This document shows, one piece after another, positions 1 to 13,094 of a stretch of 64,000 bases of DNA. The translations under genes and the position numbers were made by a program. The DNA lies in contig CM034132.1 of assembly GCA_019914995.1 (NCBI GenBank), positions 6,929,524 to 6,993,523 on the forward strand, given 5' to 3'. Position 1 is the stretch's first letter. Each line of letters opens with the position of its first letter. The DNA is from Acanthochlamys bracteata (lineage: Eukaryota > Streptophyta > Magnoliopsida > Pandanales > Velloziaceae). Under the pieces are notes generated by a model, which was not told the origin of the DNA, did not search any database, and was given only the letters and a program-made list of their open reading frames with translations.

Positions 1-1615
1 ATCAAATCGATGCTTCATTTTTTTAGATACGATAATATGATTTGGTTTTTTCTTCTAAATTATAAGCTATATAAAAATTCTGTAATATTTATTTTTATAA
101 GATTCTCTCATATTTTTATCATAATTAAGGGTGTATTCTTTTGGGCTAGAAGTGGTTTATTGAGAAGTGAATTATTAAAAATAAGTTACAATAAATAATG
201 TTGTTGAAAGTGGATTTAGTTTTTTGTGTTTATTTTGTAGAAAAAAGTAAGCTCAAAGTAAGTGATTGTGTTCTTTTATATAATTGGAAATGAAGTAGAA
301 GTGACTTTTTAGTGAAAGAAAGCAAGTAGGTTGTAAGGGTGAAAAAAACTACATCCTAAGTATAAGGTTTTACTGTTTGTCAGCATTTCGATTTATTTCT
401 TTATTTAACTTGTGAAAAGTTATTTGAACTAATTTGATGGATTAGCGAATACTTAGTTTATATATATTTGTCGCGATGTAGAAAAAACTACAATAAGCTT
501 TCATTAAATCTGTACTTTTTCTATATCAACTTCTTTGAACTAAATTTGTTACTCCAAAAATCCAAAAACTCTTGTTTTGCTGTTCTTTAATTTTTAAAAA
601 ATTACAAATCTGTGCGTTTACTTAGATGCCCGTCTTTAGTCTCTCGTCGTAACTTGATATTTTATCTTGTTTTAGCAAGAATTGCCTCGCCGTTAAGAGA
701 CCTTTATCCATATAAGCACAAGCTACCACTTTATGATAGATGGCAAAACAAGATTTTTTTAACAGAGGTCTTGAAATTTATTGGCTTAATTTATTTTATT
801 GGAGAGCATCCTCGCAAATGGATCAGATGTCTTCGTTGCGCTGAGTAGTCTTATAATACATACTAGTTTCCACTTGCTAGCAAATACTTTGCCTATTGTG
901 GCAGTTTACAACAAGACGCATCCTCTTCGTTCTCCTTCTCAACAAGACACATTAGTTTAGATGATATGGGAGCTAAAGTTTGTGAGAGGAATGATATTCT
1001 TTGTGATTTGCACCTACATTTCCTTCGCACACATAACCAAATGAAGCGGCTGGTCAATTGCCATCAACGAGACAAGTAGTATTAGCTTGGGAATCAAATT
1101 TCCTAAGAGTTACAACTGTATATCAGGCTTCATTGCCAAGTGCCTCAACCATAAGCTCAAGCATCGTGTTTACGTCCCGTTTGTGTCTTAGGCCATGTTG
1201 GACTAGTGGTCTACTACCTCGACCTCCCTTCAAAGTAGTGTATCCCTCCTAAATTTCAAGTTTCCGCGCTGAAGGATGGTCTATTATTCCCCCGAACTTC
1301 ACACATCATCTGCGTCTATAGGTTGGCAACAATGACTCCTATGTTGTTGCATCGTTTAGGACTCTGAGAACGAGCTTAACCTCCAAAGAAAGAGGAATGA
1401 GATGAATACCGGGCCCATGATAAGACATCATCAACTAGAGCAACAGTAAAAAGACATGGCATAGAACCTGTATTGGCTACAAGACTGACGTACGTAGTTA
1501 TCTACAAATGTCAATGCGTAGGCACTCCAAAATCACGCCTGGGTTAGTATGATAGTATTTGTGTAACTCCAGATTGAATGTTGCATAGTATGATAGTATT
1601 AAGAAAAATCCTAAT
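1..1615. other. Unassigned AT-rich DNA, probably including a decayed Copia 5' LTR
   Basis: No gene is recognisable. The last few hundred bases lie directly 5' of a primer-binding-like site, so by position they should contain the 5' LTR of the Copia element that continues to the right. I could not see clear TG...CA ends or a matching 3' LTR, which appears lost where later insertions hit the other end. The short open frames here show no family resemblance. Confidence 0.35.
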
Positions 1616-1617
1616 AA

Positions 1618-1630
1618 TTAGTATCAAAGC
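1618..1630 (+). other. Copia primer-binding-like site
   Basis: The string TTAGTATCAAAGC resembles TGGTATCAGAGC, the initiator-Met-tRNA complementary site used by plant Copia elements, with a few substitutions. It sits about 0.9 kb before the first recognisable gag codons, as expected for a primer site followed by a leader. Confidence 0.5.
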
Positions 1631-1789
1631 AAGCTTTGAAAACCAATGATTTTTCATTAAAGATTACTTTCTCTCTTGATTATGAAATCCTAAAATTAAG
1701 TGTTTTGGATGTTATGTTTTTCGCTGCGTAATTATAAATCTTATTGATTGTTTGAATGCTTATACTTATTTCAAAACATTCTTATGAGT

Positions 1790-2030
1790 TGAATTTACAT
1801 TATGATAGTTTGTTAGTAATCAAGTGGCCAAACCTTACGTTTTTACAATTTAAATTTGCATTATAATGGATTTCTTAGCGACCAAAGTGGCCTAATCTTA
1901 AATTGTGTAAATTTCAAATTATAAAGTTTGTATATCAATTTGAATTCACGTAATGATAGTTTTTAGTTACCAAAATAGCCAAACTTTAAGTTCTTATGAA
2001 TTTTAAATTATGTGATTTATATATTCAATT
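1790..2030 (+). repeat. Degenerate minisatellite in the Copia leader
   Basis: Three diverged copies of a unit containing a core like GACCAAAGTGGCC followed by AAACCTTAAG occur at about 1798, 1861 and 1950. The spacings are 63 and 89 bases. Short repeats of this kind occur in the untranslated leader of some plant Copia elements, and the position between the primer site and gag fits that. Confidence 0.55.
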
Positions 2031-2514
2031 ATCTATAAGTATGTGATGCTTATATTGGAGATGACATTATCTTACATATTTTATTATGGATGATTGATGT
2101 TCATAATTATAAGATATTTAAAATCACCAAAAAGTTGATTCCTAGTTCTTACAATTTGAATATGGCATGATAATCTATATATTTTATTAGATTTATTTAG
2201 TATATTCAAAGATAGTAAACATGTCTAATTTGAAAATATTTAATTATCAAATTAAGTTCAATTTTTATTTTAGCATCATTATAGTTTGTTCTTGGATATT
2301 GTTGTTTCACCTAAAGGAGAGCTACGATATGCATTTATTTCTTATATGAACAGTTTGAATTGATTATGTATTTATTTTTTAATTAAGTTGTTACTTTACG
2401 TGCACTTATTAAATTTGCAACATTTGTCATGTCCTTGCATTCGCATGGTACGTCTGTATAGCTACTTAATGGACTCAATTTCTCTTATTGATGTGAATAA
2501 GCTCAATTTCACTT

Positions 2515-3426
2515 AGATGAACTCGATCTTGATTTAGCACTCTTAACAGAAGAATCTGCTACTCTTACTGATAACAGCAGCGATGAAGAGTGACATTTCA
2601 TAATGATTGGAAAAATCAACCAAATCAAAGATTGCTTTTCGCACATTACTAGAAAGGGTTAACCACTTTTCGTTTTCTAATAAATCTTCTAAAATATTTT
2701 GTAGAGTTTATTTAAAAACTTACAAAATATTAAAAAATTCTACATATTAAAATCTTGTTATTGCTTATTTTTATTATTTTTTATGATGTCAAAAAGTAGA
2801 ACTCGTTTTTCAAAATAGAACAAACTTTCCTCCATTTCAGAAAATCTCTATTTCAAAAGCACTCTCAAATGCTCCCTAAGCTAAATGTTTATCTGAATGA
2901 CTCTTGTAAAGAACTTTAAGTCAACTCCTCCTAACATTGAAAATGCTAAGAAATTTATAAGGTTGTAGAAGAGCATTCACAAAGAACTGATAAGTCACTT
3001 GCTGGGATACTTATGTGTACATTAACCACTTGCTGATAGTACCTTGCATGATCATGTTTTTGAAATGTCAACTATTGCAGTAAGATTAAAGTATTTGAGA
3101 ATGTATGTGGATGAAAAGTTCCTTTTATAGTATATTATAAATTCCTTCCTCATAAATATGGTTCATTCTAAGTGAACTAGAATATCATGGAGGATAAATA
3201 AAATGTGAATGAATTGCACGGTATGCATTTGCAAGAGAAGGCAAGATTTAAGAATTTGGGAACTCAATCCGTTCATTTTATTAAGAATGAAGAAGTTGAA
3301 AAAAAGCCGAAAGAAAAAATGGAAAGGATACACAAACTACTTAAGACAAATGGGTCTTCTACTTCATTACATAAGAAGAAACGTAAAGATGACAATTGCC
3401 AATTCTGTAAAAAACCTAGACAATAT
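2515..3426 (+). pseudogene. Copia gag remnant (decayed)
   Basis: Translation with frameshifts gives a recognisable Copia gag. The early part contains LDLALLTEES followed by a Ser/Asp/Glu-rich segment (2520-2600). A middle part lies at 2900-3200. The end is a zinc-knuckle start, CQFCKKPRQY (about 3397-3426). Several stops and frameshifts interrupt it, and a MITE occupies 2653-2876. The knuckle breaks off at 3426 and resumes at about 5195 with YQKDC, on the far side of an inserted LTR. Gag would form the particle that packages the element RNA; this copy cannot be functional. Confidence 0.75.
2653..2876. mobile_element. Tourist-like MITE, diverged copy
   Basis: The right end reads ...CAAATGCTCCCTAAG, which is a GGGAGCATTTG terminal repeat on the opposite strand followed by TAA. 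The interior (hexanucleotide TTTTCG near the left, then an AT-rich middle and CTCCATTTCAGAAAA near the right) matches the better preserved element at 33290-33539. The left terminus is eroded, so the left boundary is approximate. Confidence 0.6.
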
Positions 3427-5191
3427 TGATGAGGCTAACTTTATCTAAGAAAATCTAGAGATTCTTTCCTAGTTTATTCCGCTTGTGCAAAATTATCATC
3501 TACTGTATATAGCAAATAACAGGTTTTATCCACAGGGACCGATGCTAACTCTAAATCAAAACCAATCTCACAAAATATATAGTAGGATTGAGATTTTTAT
3601 TTAAACTATAAATATGTATGAAAAGCAAATAATCAAACAGCAAAATTTTTAGAAAATAACGGAGATAAGATAACTTAAATTTTAGAATCTACCATTAGTG
3701 TCTATTTGTTTGAATCTTTAAACAAGTATGAGTTTTATTATTAACTAATGTAAAGATTTCATACATAATATCTTGGTCCAGTACTTAGGTCAGATTTCAA
3801 ATTGTAACCCTAATTTTGGTCCATTTTAGAATTAAACAAGAGATGCATTAAGAATTCCGAAATCAGAAAACATGCAATCATGTTTATTTCTTCCACAAAA
3901 CACTAATCATAGTTACTAATCCTAACCTCTTTTATCATGTTCTGATTGGTCATCGTAACTACAATTATACAAATAATTCAAACTTCAAACTCAATATTGA
4001 TCAAGCATTCAAATTTAAAGTCTAAATTTCAATTAATACAAAGATTAACAACTCACAAAATATTTAATAATTATTAATCACAATAATGTTCAAGAACCCA
4101 AAAAATTCAACTAGAATTTCATCCAAAATTTCAATCAAGATGTTTAGCTACTCATATTAATATTACAAATAATAAAATTGATTGAAATAAACATGAGGGA
4201 AGAAAATCAAATCTAGAAATAATGCTTGCGGTCCCGGTTGCCGTTTGTTCTCTGTTCTTCACTGTCCTCCCTTCTAGTTCAGATTTCGATTGATCCTACA
4301 ACTTTGGATTAGATCCACCCCCTTCAATTCGTCCTCTGATACCCTCTTTATACTAATCCCCCATCCTCTCTCCCCCTCCGAAAGGAATTTGAGTTTTTCT
4401 ATATCTTCAAGTTGAAGAAGGATTTTGCTTCAAAAATCAAATTTCCTCTAGATCTGGTGTGCTTCCTGAAATATTGTTGAGTAGTTGGATTTCAAGAAAA
4501 TTTTTCCCAAAAAATGGATTAGTTTAGAAGAGTTTTATTTTTCTGTTAAGGGCATGTTTTAAATGCCCGTCTCTGAGTGTCGTAAAGTGAAAAGTAGAAA
4601 GTAAAAGTTTCTTGAAAAATGAAGTGAAAGTAGAGTTCAGTGTTTGTGTTTCAATAGTTTTTGAAAGTGTGTTGAAAATTGAAAAATATAATTGTTTTGG
4701 AAAAAGTGCAAATAAGAAAGTTGGAACTGGAGTTCTGTATGTGGAAGTGGAGTTCTGAGTTCTTTGTGTAATTGAAACATATGTACTGTTCATAACTCAA
4801 AATTTGGAGGGGAAAAGTGGAGTTACGGGCGTTTGAAACACGCCCTAAGAGGTTGCAACGTGGTCTTTAAATCAGAACCGGTGAAGCTTTTCATTTAGGT
4901 TAGGGATTCTTGTGGATTCTTGTCTTTTGTTCAAGTGGGAGAAAAGCATCCCCCCTTTGCTGATTGATTCTTCTTCTATATGGGCTAAGTGAAGACTAGT
5001 GAGCCAAGGAAGGAAAACGGTACACTATTTTATTTCACTTATGCTTGTATTCTTGCTTAATAATTCTTCATTAATCTTCTTTTTTGCCTACATATACAAT
5101 AAAATAAAAGAAATGAGCTTATATGTATGAACAAAACACATTCAAAATTTGTCAAACAAAATTGAAAATGAAAACAATTTTATGCTTATCA
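3427..5191 (-). mobile_element. Solo LTR inside Copia gag, probably Gypsy-type
   Basis: The insertion begins TGATGAGGC and ends GCTTATCA, so its ends are short inverted repeats with TG...CA. Flanking pentamers are AATAT (3422-3426) and ACTAT (5192-5196), a 4/5 match expected for an aged LTR-element target duplication. The Copia zinc knuckle reads continuously once this block is removed. No internal gag-pol is present, so it is a solo LTR. On the minus strand it contains a GTCCCTGTGGAT motif that I associate with Gypsy LTR ends; family assignment is inference. A Tourist MITE is nested at 4550-4845. Confidence 0.65.
4550..4845. mobile_element. Tourist-like MITE (family 1, copy A)
   Basis: A 296-bp element with terminal inverted repeats: left GGGCATGTTTTAAATGCCCG, right (reverse complement) GGGCGTGTTTCAAACGCCCG. 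It is flanked on both sides by TAA (4547-4549 and 4846-4848), the three-base duplication made by PIF/Harbinger transposases. There is no coding capacity. A homologous copy in the opposite orientation lies at 59872-60171. Confidence 0.9.
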
Positions 5192-5194
5192 ACT

Positions 5195-5773
5195 ATCAGA
5201 AAGATTGTTTAAACGTAAGGTTTGGCTCAAAAAGAAAGATAAGCATTATGCATTTGTATATTTCAAATCAAATTAAGCTGAAGTTGCTATCAATACTCGG
5301 TGGATCGATTCTGCCTATACCACTCAAATTTCAAATACAATGCATAGGTTATTTACGACCCGAATCATAAACTCAACTAAGAAATTTATTTTCATGGAGA
5401 ATCGAGTCAAAGTTCCTGTTGAAGCCATAGAACTTACAATTTCATTTTACACATCAAACATCAGTTGGATTTTTTTGAAACAATTCATGTACCTTCTATT
5501 TCATGAAACATAGTATCTTTGTCAAACTTGACATGTATAGATACTGTTTTAAGTTTGGTAATGAATATTTTAATTTGTTTAAACAAAACTATATTATTGG
5601 TTCTAATGTATTATGTGATGGATTATACAAATTGAAACTTAATAGCTATTTTACTAAAATACTTGTAACTTTGCGTCATGATATTGGCACTGAACATGAT
5701 TTATTAAATGAATGTTCAGCTTATGATATAAACGTTTTGCTCACATATTCAAATCAAGATTAGAAAGATTGGT
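5195..5773 (+). pseudogene. Copia pol fragment: protease region to GAG-pre-integrase
   Basis: Starting with YQKDC, the reading frame (with shifts) continues through a segment containing WIDSA, the degenerate protease active-site region (normally W-DSG), and then a long open stretch (5503-5763) with the FGN...SLFKQN-type region upstream of integrase. The expected HKRLGH zinc-binding motif is damaged by a frameshift near 5720. The frame stops at the junction with the MITE at 5774 and resumes at 6600 with LVKNE, which shows that the two pieces were one gene. Confidence 0.75.
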
Positions 5774-6591
5774 GAGTTGTGGTAATATATGACCCGATCC
5801 GAAATCTCAATCTAAAACTGACCCGTTTAAGTATATGGTTTGGATTAGGGTTTAACGAATTTGATTCGGTTATAAAATAGCTCGATTTAGAAAAATTGAC
5901 CTACTAACTCGAATTGCTACCTCTTGAAGGAACAACTCTTAGATTTCCTTACCATATAATAAAATATTAACAATAAAAATAATCGATAATAGTAATTTAT
6001 TATTTTTAAAATTATATTATATTTATAATTAATCATATTTTTTATATGTTAGTAAAATAGTGTAAATGAAAATTATAATATTACCAATAGTACTACTATA
6101 TAGAAGTTTCTTTAATAGCGAATTTAGATTTTGTATAAAAAATTTTATCAAAATTTTGTTAGATAGCTATGTTTATAAAAAAATTTATCAAAATTATTAA
6201 TATGTATTTATAATCGTAAAAGTTTAGCTGTCACCACATATTTTTAAACACTACAACTAAAAAAAATGAATATTTTAAGGACCGATGAAAACATTAAGGA
6301 ATGCACATTTTGACAGACATTCACTATATCTCGTCACACTAAGAACATCGTGCACTTTCATTCCAACTGATTTTATAATTTCACTTAAGATTAAAAGTAT
6401 AGAATTAAAAATTAATAATTTTAAGTATTAAATAGGTCGACTTGAATTTAATTCGGTTATTAATAGGTTGGGTTAAGGTTAACAATTTTGACATGTATAA
6501 ATTTATAAGTTGGATTAGGGTTGAACGAATTTGATTCATTATTAAATGGGTCGATTTGAAATCAACCCACCAACCAAAATTGCCACCCCTA
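5774..6591. mobile_element. Non-autonomous hAT element with 8-bp duplication
   Basis: This 818-bp insertion is flanked by perfect AGATTGGT duplications (5766-5773 and 6592-6599). Its ends are imperfect inverted repeats: left GAGTTGTGGTAAT, right (reverse complement) TAGGGGTGGCAAT. Eight-base duplications and short terminal repeats of this type identify the hAT superfamily. It has no transposase. Removing it rejoins the Copia integrase frame across the site. Confidence 0.85.
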
Positions 6592-7791
6592 AGATTGGTA
6601 AAGAACGAAATCTTTCCAAATTTGGATTTTACTGATATTGGTATATATGTGGATTGTATCAAAGGAAAGCAAACCAACCACACAGAAATGAGCCACAAAA
6701 AGCGCATAGCTTCTTGAGACAATACACACTAACATTTATGGATCATTTGATGTTTCATCTTTTAGTAAAAAAAAAATATTTTGTTACCTTTATTAATGAA
6801 TTTGCACGTTATGGCTATGTCTATCTATTACATGAAAAATCTCAAACAATCAATGCTTTAAAGATATTTGTTACTGAAGTTAAAAAACAGTTAGATAAAA
6901 AAGTGAAAATCATCAGATCTGACAGAGTTGTGAATATTATAGAAAATATCATGGAACAAGATAGTGTCTAGGTCCATTTGCTAAATTCTTTAAAAGATAT
7001 GGCATATGTGCTCATTACACAATGCCAGATACACCCAAAAAAAGGGTGATGCGGAAAAGCATATCATACTCTAATAGATATGGCTAGAAGTATGTAAAGT
7101 AATTCATCTCTACCCAAACATTGTGGACGCATTCTTTAAAGAGTACAAGGTATTTACTAAGTATGGTTACTAGTAAGGAAGTTCTAAAGATTCATTTTGA
7201 ACTGTGAATAGGAAGCAAACATAATTTAAGGCATATGTATATTTGGAGTTATTTAGCAGAAGTAAGAATTTATAATCCACATGAATAAAAATAGATACAA
7301 GAACATTTGTGTTTTTATTAGTTATCCAAAAAAATCAAAAGGTTAGGGTATAATGATTTCGTAGAGATGAAATACTGACCATAGTACGAGAATTATTGAA
7401 AACTAGAAATGTTATATTCATTGAAAATAATGAACACAGGAGAGTGAAGAGTCACGTAAAGTGGAAAATAAAAAAGTTAGGGTAAAAGTTTCTTTATCTT
7501 TAACCTCTTATAAAGTTGTTGTTCCTAAAACTTTGGAATAGTTTAACAGTTTACAGAAACAACAAATAAATGATACTCTTCATACTGACATTAATATATA
7601 TAAGCATATAGTAAATGAGTCACAAGAAATAGTATTAAGAAAATCTCAAAAACAAAGAAAATTCGCTATTTCGAATGATTGAGTAGTTTATTTACAAAAG
7701 TCAGATTTTGACTTAGGCATTACTGATTATTCAATTTTATTTTCATAAACCATTGAAAGTGCCAATTAAAAATAGATATATGCCATGAAAG
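6592..7791 (+). pseudogene. Copia integrase remnant
   Basis: The first codons resume the GAG-pre-integrase region (RLVKNE, then CIDCIKGKQT-like residues near 6650). An integrase core follows from about 6710, including HTLTFMDHLM-type decay of the usual first-Asp region and a clear YFVTFINEFARYGYVYLLHEKS stretch, which continues into IIRSD near 6915. Downstream (7000-7790) the frame is heavily broken and leads towards the reverse transcriptase. It ends in the codons before AMKDEL, which continue at 21707 beyond the large hAT insertion. Confidence 0.75.
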
Positions 7792-7899
7792 CAGTGTTAT
7801 CAGAATAGACTCGGACGGCGACCTAGTTCGCCGTCCGGTTCAACAGGTGGCAGGTTGACCCGCCTAGTCAACCTCACCACCTATGTTCCAACGTCATGT

Positions 7900-9260
7900 T
7901 CATGCCTAAATAAGTTTGGTAACTGAATACCATTCGTACCATCACAACATCCAGATTCAAACTTCCACCACCATCAAGTCACAAATACTTCTAAGATAGC
8001 AATAAGCTACTAACAACAATATGATGTTGTTAACTTTTCAACAAACCTCAAATACCATCCAGCAAGATAGCAGAAAGCTAATAACAACAACTTCACCAAT
8101 AATAAGTAACAACATCAATAATAAGCCCATCCAGTCAGCAGTAAACAATACGATATCAAGTTAAAAACACAAGTAATAACATCTCAACATCAAATAACAG
8201 TTACAAGTTACAAATAACGAAAATGACATCACAAGAGCAATTAGTTGCAAACAGCTAACAAGTTACAAGTTATAACTAATTGCAATAACATAAACTAGCC
8301 AGCAACCAACCTTGCTGTTCTAGAATTCCAGCAGCTACTTCCTTCAATCAACCTTATGGTTCCAACCAGCAATACAACAGCAACAAGCCCACAAGAGTAA
8401 CAATTAGCCTTCCAGCCAGCAGTCCCACTATCCTTGCTGTTTCAGCCGGCAATAACAAACATGCTGCATCACTAGTCACCACATCCACACTATATTATGC
8501 ATAAAAAATATTACAGTAGCAACAAAATACAAAAATATTTCTAAGTCATACCACCCAAACCAGACAGCAAATCTAATAGAATGCAAAGTTGCAACAGAGC
8601 ATTCACAGCAAACCATGAAACCAAACAAAATTGGAACTTGCTAGTATATCAATAAGTAATCCAACCAAAATCCAATGACTTTTTGCGAGTCGTATGCCAC
8701 CATAGTCCATCCACACCATATTTTTTATGCATGAAAAATATAGTTAGCAACAAAATCCAAAGGTATTTTGTATGTCTTATATACCACCAGAACCAAACTG
8801 TAAACCAAATAGAATGCAAGTTGCAAAGAGAACAATCAGCAAACTATGAAACCAAACAGAATGAAACTTGCTACTACATGGATAAGTAATCTAACAAAGC
8901 ATACCAAACTGAACCACTAGAACCAGACTTCAATTCCTAAACAGAACGACTAAAACCATGAACCACAGAACCAACATGAACCAGTAGAACTAGACAGCGA
9001 AGCATACCAAACAGAATGCAAACAGAAGACAAACTTAAATGTCTAAACTAAATGCACTGCAACCAAACAACATCACCAATCTTCAAGACATGTAATATAT
9101 TTCTAACAACATCAAATCACAAATATTATCCTATATACAGCAACATGCTAAAGTCAAAAACTACTACTAAACATCAAGTCACGCATTGAATCTAAAAGAC
9201 AAATAGTTACCTTTAACCCCTGAACCACACCTGACAAGAAGAACTCTTAAGCATCAAGTC
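7900..9260. other. hAT subterminal non-coding region, CA-rich
   Basis: This is CA/AAC-rich, low-complexity DNA between the left terminus and the transposase 3' end. It has no recognisable gene. Repeated short CAACA and CCAGCA words give it a strong strand bias. A diverged tandem duplication occupies 8475-8895. Confidence 0.6.
8475..8895. repeat. Tandem duplication, about 215-bp unit
   Basis: Two consecutive copies share the order CCACAT/CATCCACAC, TTATGCAT, AGCAACAAAAT, GAATGCAA, AACTTGCTA and AATAAGTAATC/GATAAGTAATC. The first copy spans about 8475-8690 and the second about 8691-8895. They are diverged by many substitutions and small indels. Confidence 0.65.
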
Positions 9261-9299
9261 CACCTCCTTCATTCTCCTCATCATCCACATCAAGGTCTT

Positions 9300-12200
9300 C
9301 AAGGTCTAAATCTAAATCAGCATCTACAAACACTTTTAATTCAAAATTTAGATTTTCAAAATCCACAATCCGATAAACACTGTAATTGATAATAAAAATA
9401 GAAATAGTTACCATTAGTGGATTTCTCCTGAATTGACCATGCTTCTAGTTGTTTATGAATTGACCACTTTTCATTAGTTAAAAGTGATGGTCCATCTATA
9501 GTTATCCAATCATCATTCTCACCGAATCCTTCAACATCAATAGTGTCATAGTTTCGACCCTTAAAAATAATCCCTAATATGTATTTACAAAATAAAAATA
9601 AACATATGAAAGTATGAGCAATAAAAATAGAAAGTTGACAATATAAGAAATAGAATAACTATTACATTTGCCTTAATCTCAGGTTGTAATGAACATACCA
9701 AGATCATTTAATCGTTGATGCACCAATATATTTATTTTTTGGAATGAATATGATAAAATATGCTCTAGCTCCTCTCACAATGTGAGGAATTACATGTTTG
9801 GCTTAAAATGCGAATGGCCTTTGAAGATGTTTAGCACTATTTTCATGTAACAACCACCATTCATTTACAACAAAATAAAAGTTTTAGAGAACAAAAAGAA
9901 TATGTAAAACAGTAAAAATTAATAATTCATAAAACTAGTAATTATTTCTACCTAGAACCATACATTGACGATTAGCAATGCATAAATACATCCAAAATCT
10001 TCTTCGGTATTTCTAAAAAGCTTCATCTCACAAATCAACTTAGTAATCAACTCAAAATCTCCCAATGCAAACTTTCCTATAACATCAAAAAGGCTCGAAG
10101 TATTGGAAGAAGTTTTTTTTCAAATGAAAAGCTATCATATTGATAATGAGAATTGAGCTAGTAACCAGCTGCCATACAGAACTCTACTTAATTATTACTA
10201 ATGTTTAGATATGGTGCAACTTTTTTTTATTTTTCTTAAATCTCCTCATTATCTCATCTTTGGCAATATAAATAGCTTCAAACAAGTACCTCATGTAAGG
10301 CATCATCATTATCAAGAATACGAAGAACACGAGGTAAAGGATCAGTAAGTCTCACATTATTGGCACATTCTGTCTAAAAAGAAGGGGTCAAGACATTATC
10401 CACAAATTTCTTTCCTTTACTATCTCTAGCATGCGCTGAGGTTGTCCATTCTTTTGAATTTAACTTAGCCCTCAAACTATCCTTTTGAACCAATATACAT
10501 TGCAAAGTAATAAAATTAGTCGCAAAAAGAGTATGTGCTGCTCTAAGCATTTCTCTTCCATATGTAAACTTTCTCATCAATGTAAAGAAAACAATAATTG
10601 TAGATATACTTTATGATTCTAGATGCATCAGCTATCAAAGTACTAATTTCATCTAACTTCTCGATATCATGAAATATGAGATTAATGCAGTGTGCAGCAC
10701 AATGAGACCAAAACAAATCTCGAAACTCTTGCTCCGATAGTCTACCAACAACTACATAATTAGATGCATTGTCTGTTACAAAATGAACAACGAGTTCAAC
10801 ACCCACATACAAAACAACTTCTCGAAACAACTTGTGTAACATATCTTCAGTTTTGCAAACATCAGATGCATCAATAGATTTGAAAAATAGTACCTTTTGG
10901 GTAATATACAAGAAAGTTAATAAGGATTCTTCTATTTTGATCTGACCAATCATTAGCCATAATGATGCATCCTATTCTTTTTCATGAATCATGGTAGCTC
11001 TCAACGTAGCGATCAGTCTCCTCAACAATCTTATTCAACAAAAAATTTCTAAAGGCATGATAGTGAGGAGCTTTATAACCTGCACCACCCATGCTAGCAA
11101 TAGCATCTACCATAGATTGAAAATACATGGACTTTACAACTGATGTGCTCAAATATATACATAATATCATGCACTCTAGCATCATATATGCTTATCTTTT
11201 ATATAGAAAAACTAATCGAAAAGAAACTTAATTCTTTACTTTTCTTAATTTTTAAAAATTCCGTACAGTTTGAGAACTTTTATGAAAATTAGACTTTTCT
11301 AAGGAGATTGTGAACGGCCAATCGGGTTTAAAAGGCAAAGACATTCAAGTTGGTCCATGAATTATTTTAGAATTTTCTAGGCAACCATTTGATAAATATT
11401 CATAAAAGAATTTGAGATACGATGCAAACCCGAATTATGTGCGCAGTTTTTGACGGCCTTTCCGATTTTTAAATGATATGTGTGATATATGGTTGGAAAT
11501 ATAAGACATTGATCTTAATTTTACATATTTTAATTTATTTTTTGGAGGCTAAATAGACTCCAAAATGATGTAGACAAATGGGTGGACAAAGAGTTCAGAT
11601 TATCTTGAACTGCACCAACCTAATTATAGAAAAAAAAATCATATAGTTTTAAATACCCAATTTTCGAATTTCCAAGAGGGGGCAACAGGAGAGAGCAGGA
11701 GGAGGCGGCTCATCTAGGGTTTATTTTCTGGGGTTCTTGCCGCGGAATAGTGAGAAGGACGGACGGAAGCATGGAGCAAAGAAAAGAGACGTTAGTCTGC
11801 TCGACACCTCTCTTTGTTCAGAGTTTTTTGTTTTATCTCTCATGTTTCTCTTTGTTTTGTTAAATCTGAAAACTATGAACTGTACTTCTCCTTGCTAGGG
11901 CTATGATGTAGCCTAACTATGAAAAATTAATTCTTAATTTTATACTATTCAAAATTTTATAATTTCTTATTGAGTATTCATTACCGCGCTTAATATTTTT
12001 GAGTATCTCGCCAATATTCAATCGACTTGAGATTCGTAATTGAGACAAATATGTGATGTACGAATTAGTCTTTTGTAATGAATGCCATAAATTGCATGAG
12101 AGACAACGATATACTTTTATGGTTCATGCAGTTAATCTAGGATGCCATAAAACTTAATGAGCTTTATTGTATATTAATTCACATAGAAATATAGTGAGTT

Positions 12201-13094
12201 ATTGCATGAAAGTATTTTTGGGATAGCTTAAAAAAGTATATCAAAGAAATTAAGGTTTTCCAACTGTCAATAAAAATTATAAACTTCGCTAGCACGATGA
12301 ATAAGGAGTTGAATTAGACTAGTTACGGTGAAATCAAATGCACTAGCGTTTAAGTCATTAAAATCTTACGAGTGTTATTTGTAGCTTATTTTGCTTTCTT
12401 TTTAGATCGATTGTTCAATTCTAGAATTAGTTATTTTCGGTACTTAATAAGTTAATCAATCTTCGTGGGAACGTTACTTTTCTCATCATTGTGTTACTTG
12501 TGCTCGTACACTTGCGATAGCAACAACAACATTGAAAGATATGCATGCATCAATCATCCATTTAGATATAGTAATTCCATATCTTTCTATGGCCTCCTTA
12601 TTCTGTAAGACACTCTTCAAAATAGAATGTGCATTGGGAGTGGCTCTAGGCATGAAATAAAAATCCACAGACGTAAACTCTTTCCCTTTTCTAGTAGAAT
12701 GCTTTCCTCTGTCTATATGACCCTCTGTACTGCATGTTGATATGCCTTGGCAGCCTCACTCTTGATCAAACACAACATCTCCAGCCTCACTTAGTGTATT
12801 GTAAGCTTGCTCTTCATGGTCTTTGTGTTGTTGGCTAAATGAATTTTGTTCATTAAGCATTTCTTGACGTCTTCTCTTTTTAGAGAAAAGTCATCAAAGT
12901 GCAGCTTCATCTAGTAGTGAACGCTGGCAGGAACATTTGCAAGCTCCAACATCTTCTATTATTTCGACTAAGTGTTGTTTGAATCTGTTAATACCACCTT
13001 CTACATATGTTTGTAAGCAATAGCTACATACCAATTTGCTTTTCTTATTGCTTGCTCCCATCAACCAACCAGTAGTGACTCCAAGCATGATCAC
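9300..13094 (-). pseudogene. hAT transposase (BED finger + DUF659 + hAT core), broken
   Basis: Read from right to left, a BED-type zinc finger comes first (12894-13094: VCSYC, then a GGINRFKQHL helix and KCSC). A linker follows at 12500-12890. A DUF659-type core lies at 10540-11185 and about 12486-12540, with residues such as QSMVDAIASMG, VTDNASNYV and HCAAHCINL. The conserved MRKFT...LRAAHTLFATNFITLQ block is at 10374-10580, and weak C-terminal remnants extend towards 9300. The frame is interrupted by stops, by a frameshift just before the BED finger (a DHAWSHYW motif lies in another frame at 13060-13090) and by a solo LTR at 11141-12525. The protein would bind the element ends and cut DNA; this copy is dead. 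Confidence 0.8.
11141..12525 (+). mobile_element. Solo LTR inside the hAT transposase
   Basis: The block begins TGATGTGC and ends GCAACA, with TG...CA termini and perfect ACAAC duplications (11136-11140 and 12526-12530). Removing it restores the transposase codons as FNVVKSMYFQSM, matching the usual FNVVNS-Y-QPM region of plant DUF659 transposases. There is no gag-pol, so it is a solo LTR of 1385 bp. The AACGTTAC...CGTACACTTGCG motif near its right end is of a kind I associate with Gypsy LTRs (inference). Confidence 0.82.

Noticed and set aside
1058-1252. Possible host-gene fragment left of the Copia element
   Set aside because: Both strands give short readable peptides, but no motif could be tied to a family, and the position favours a decayed LTR.
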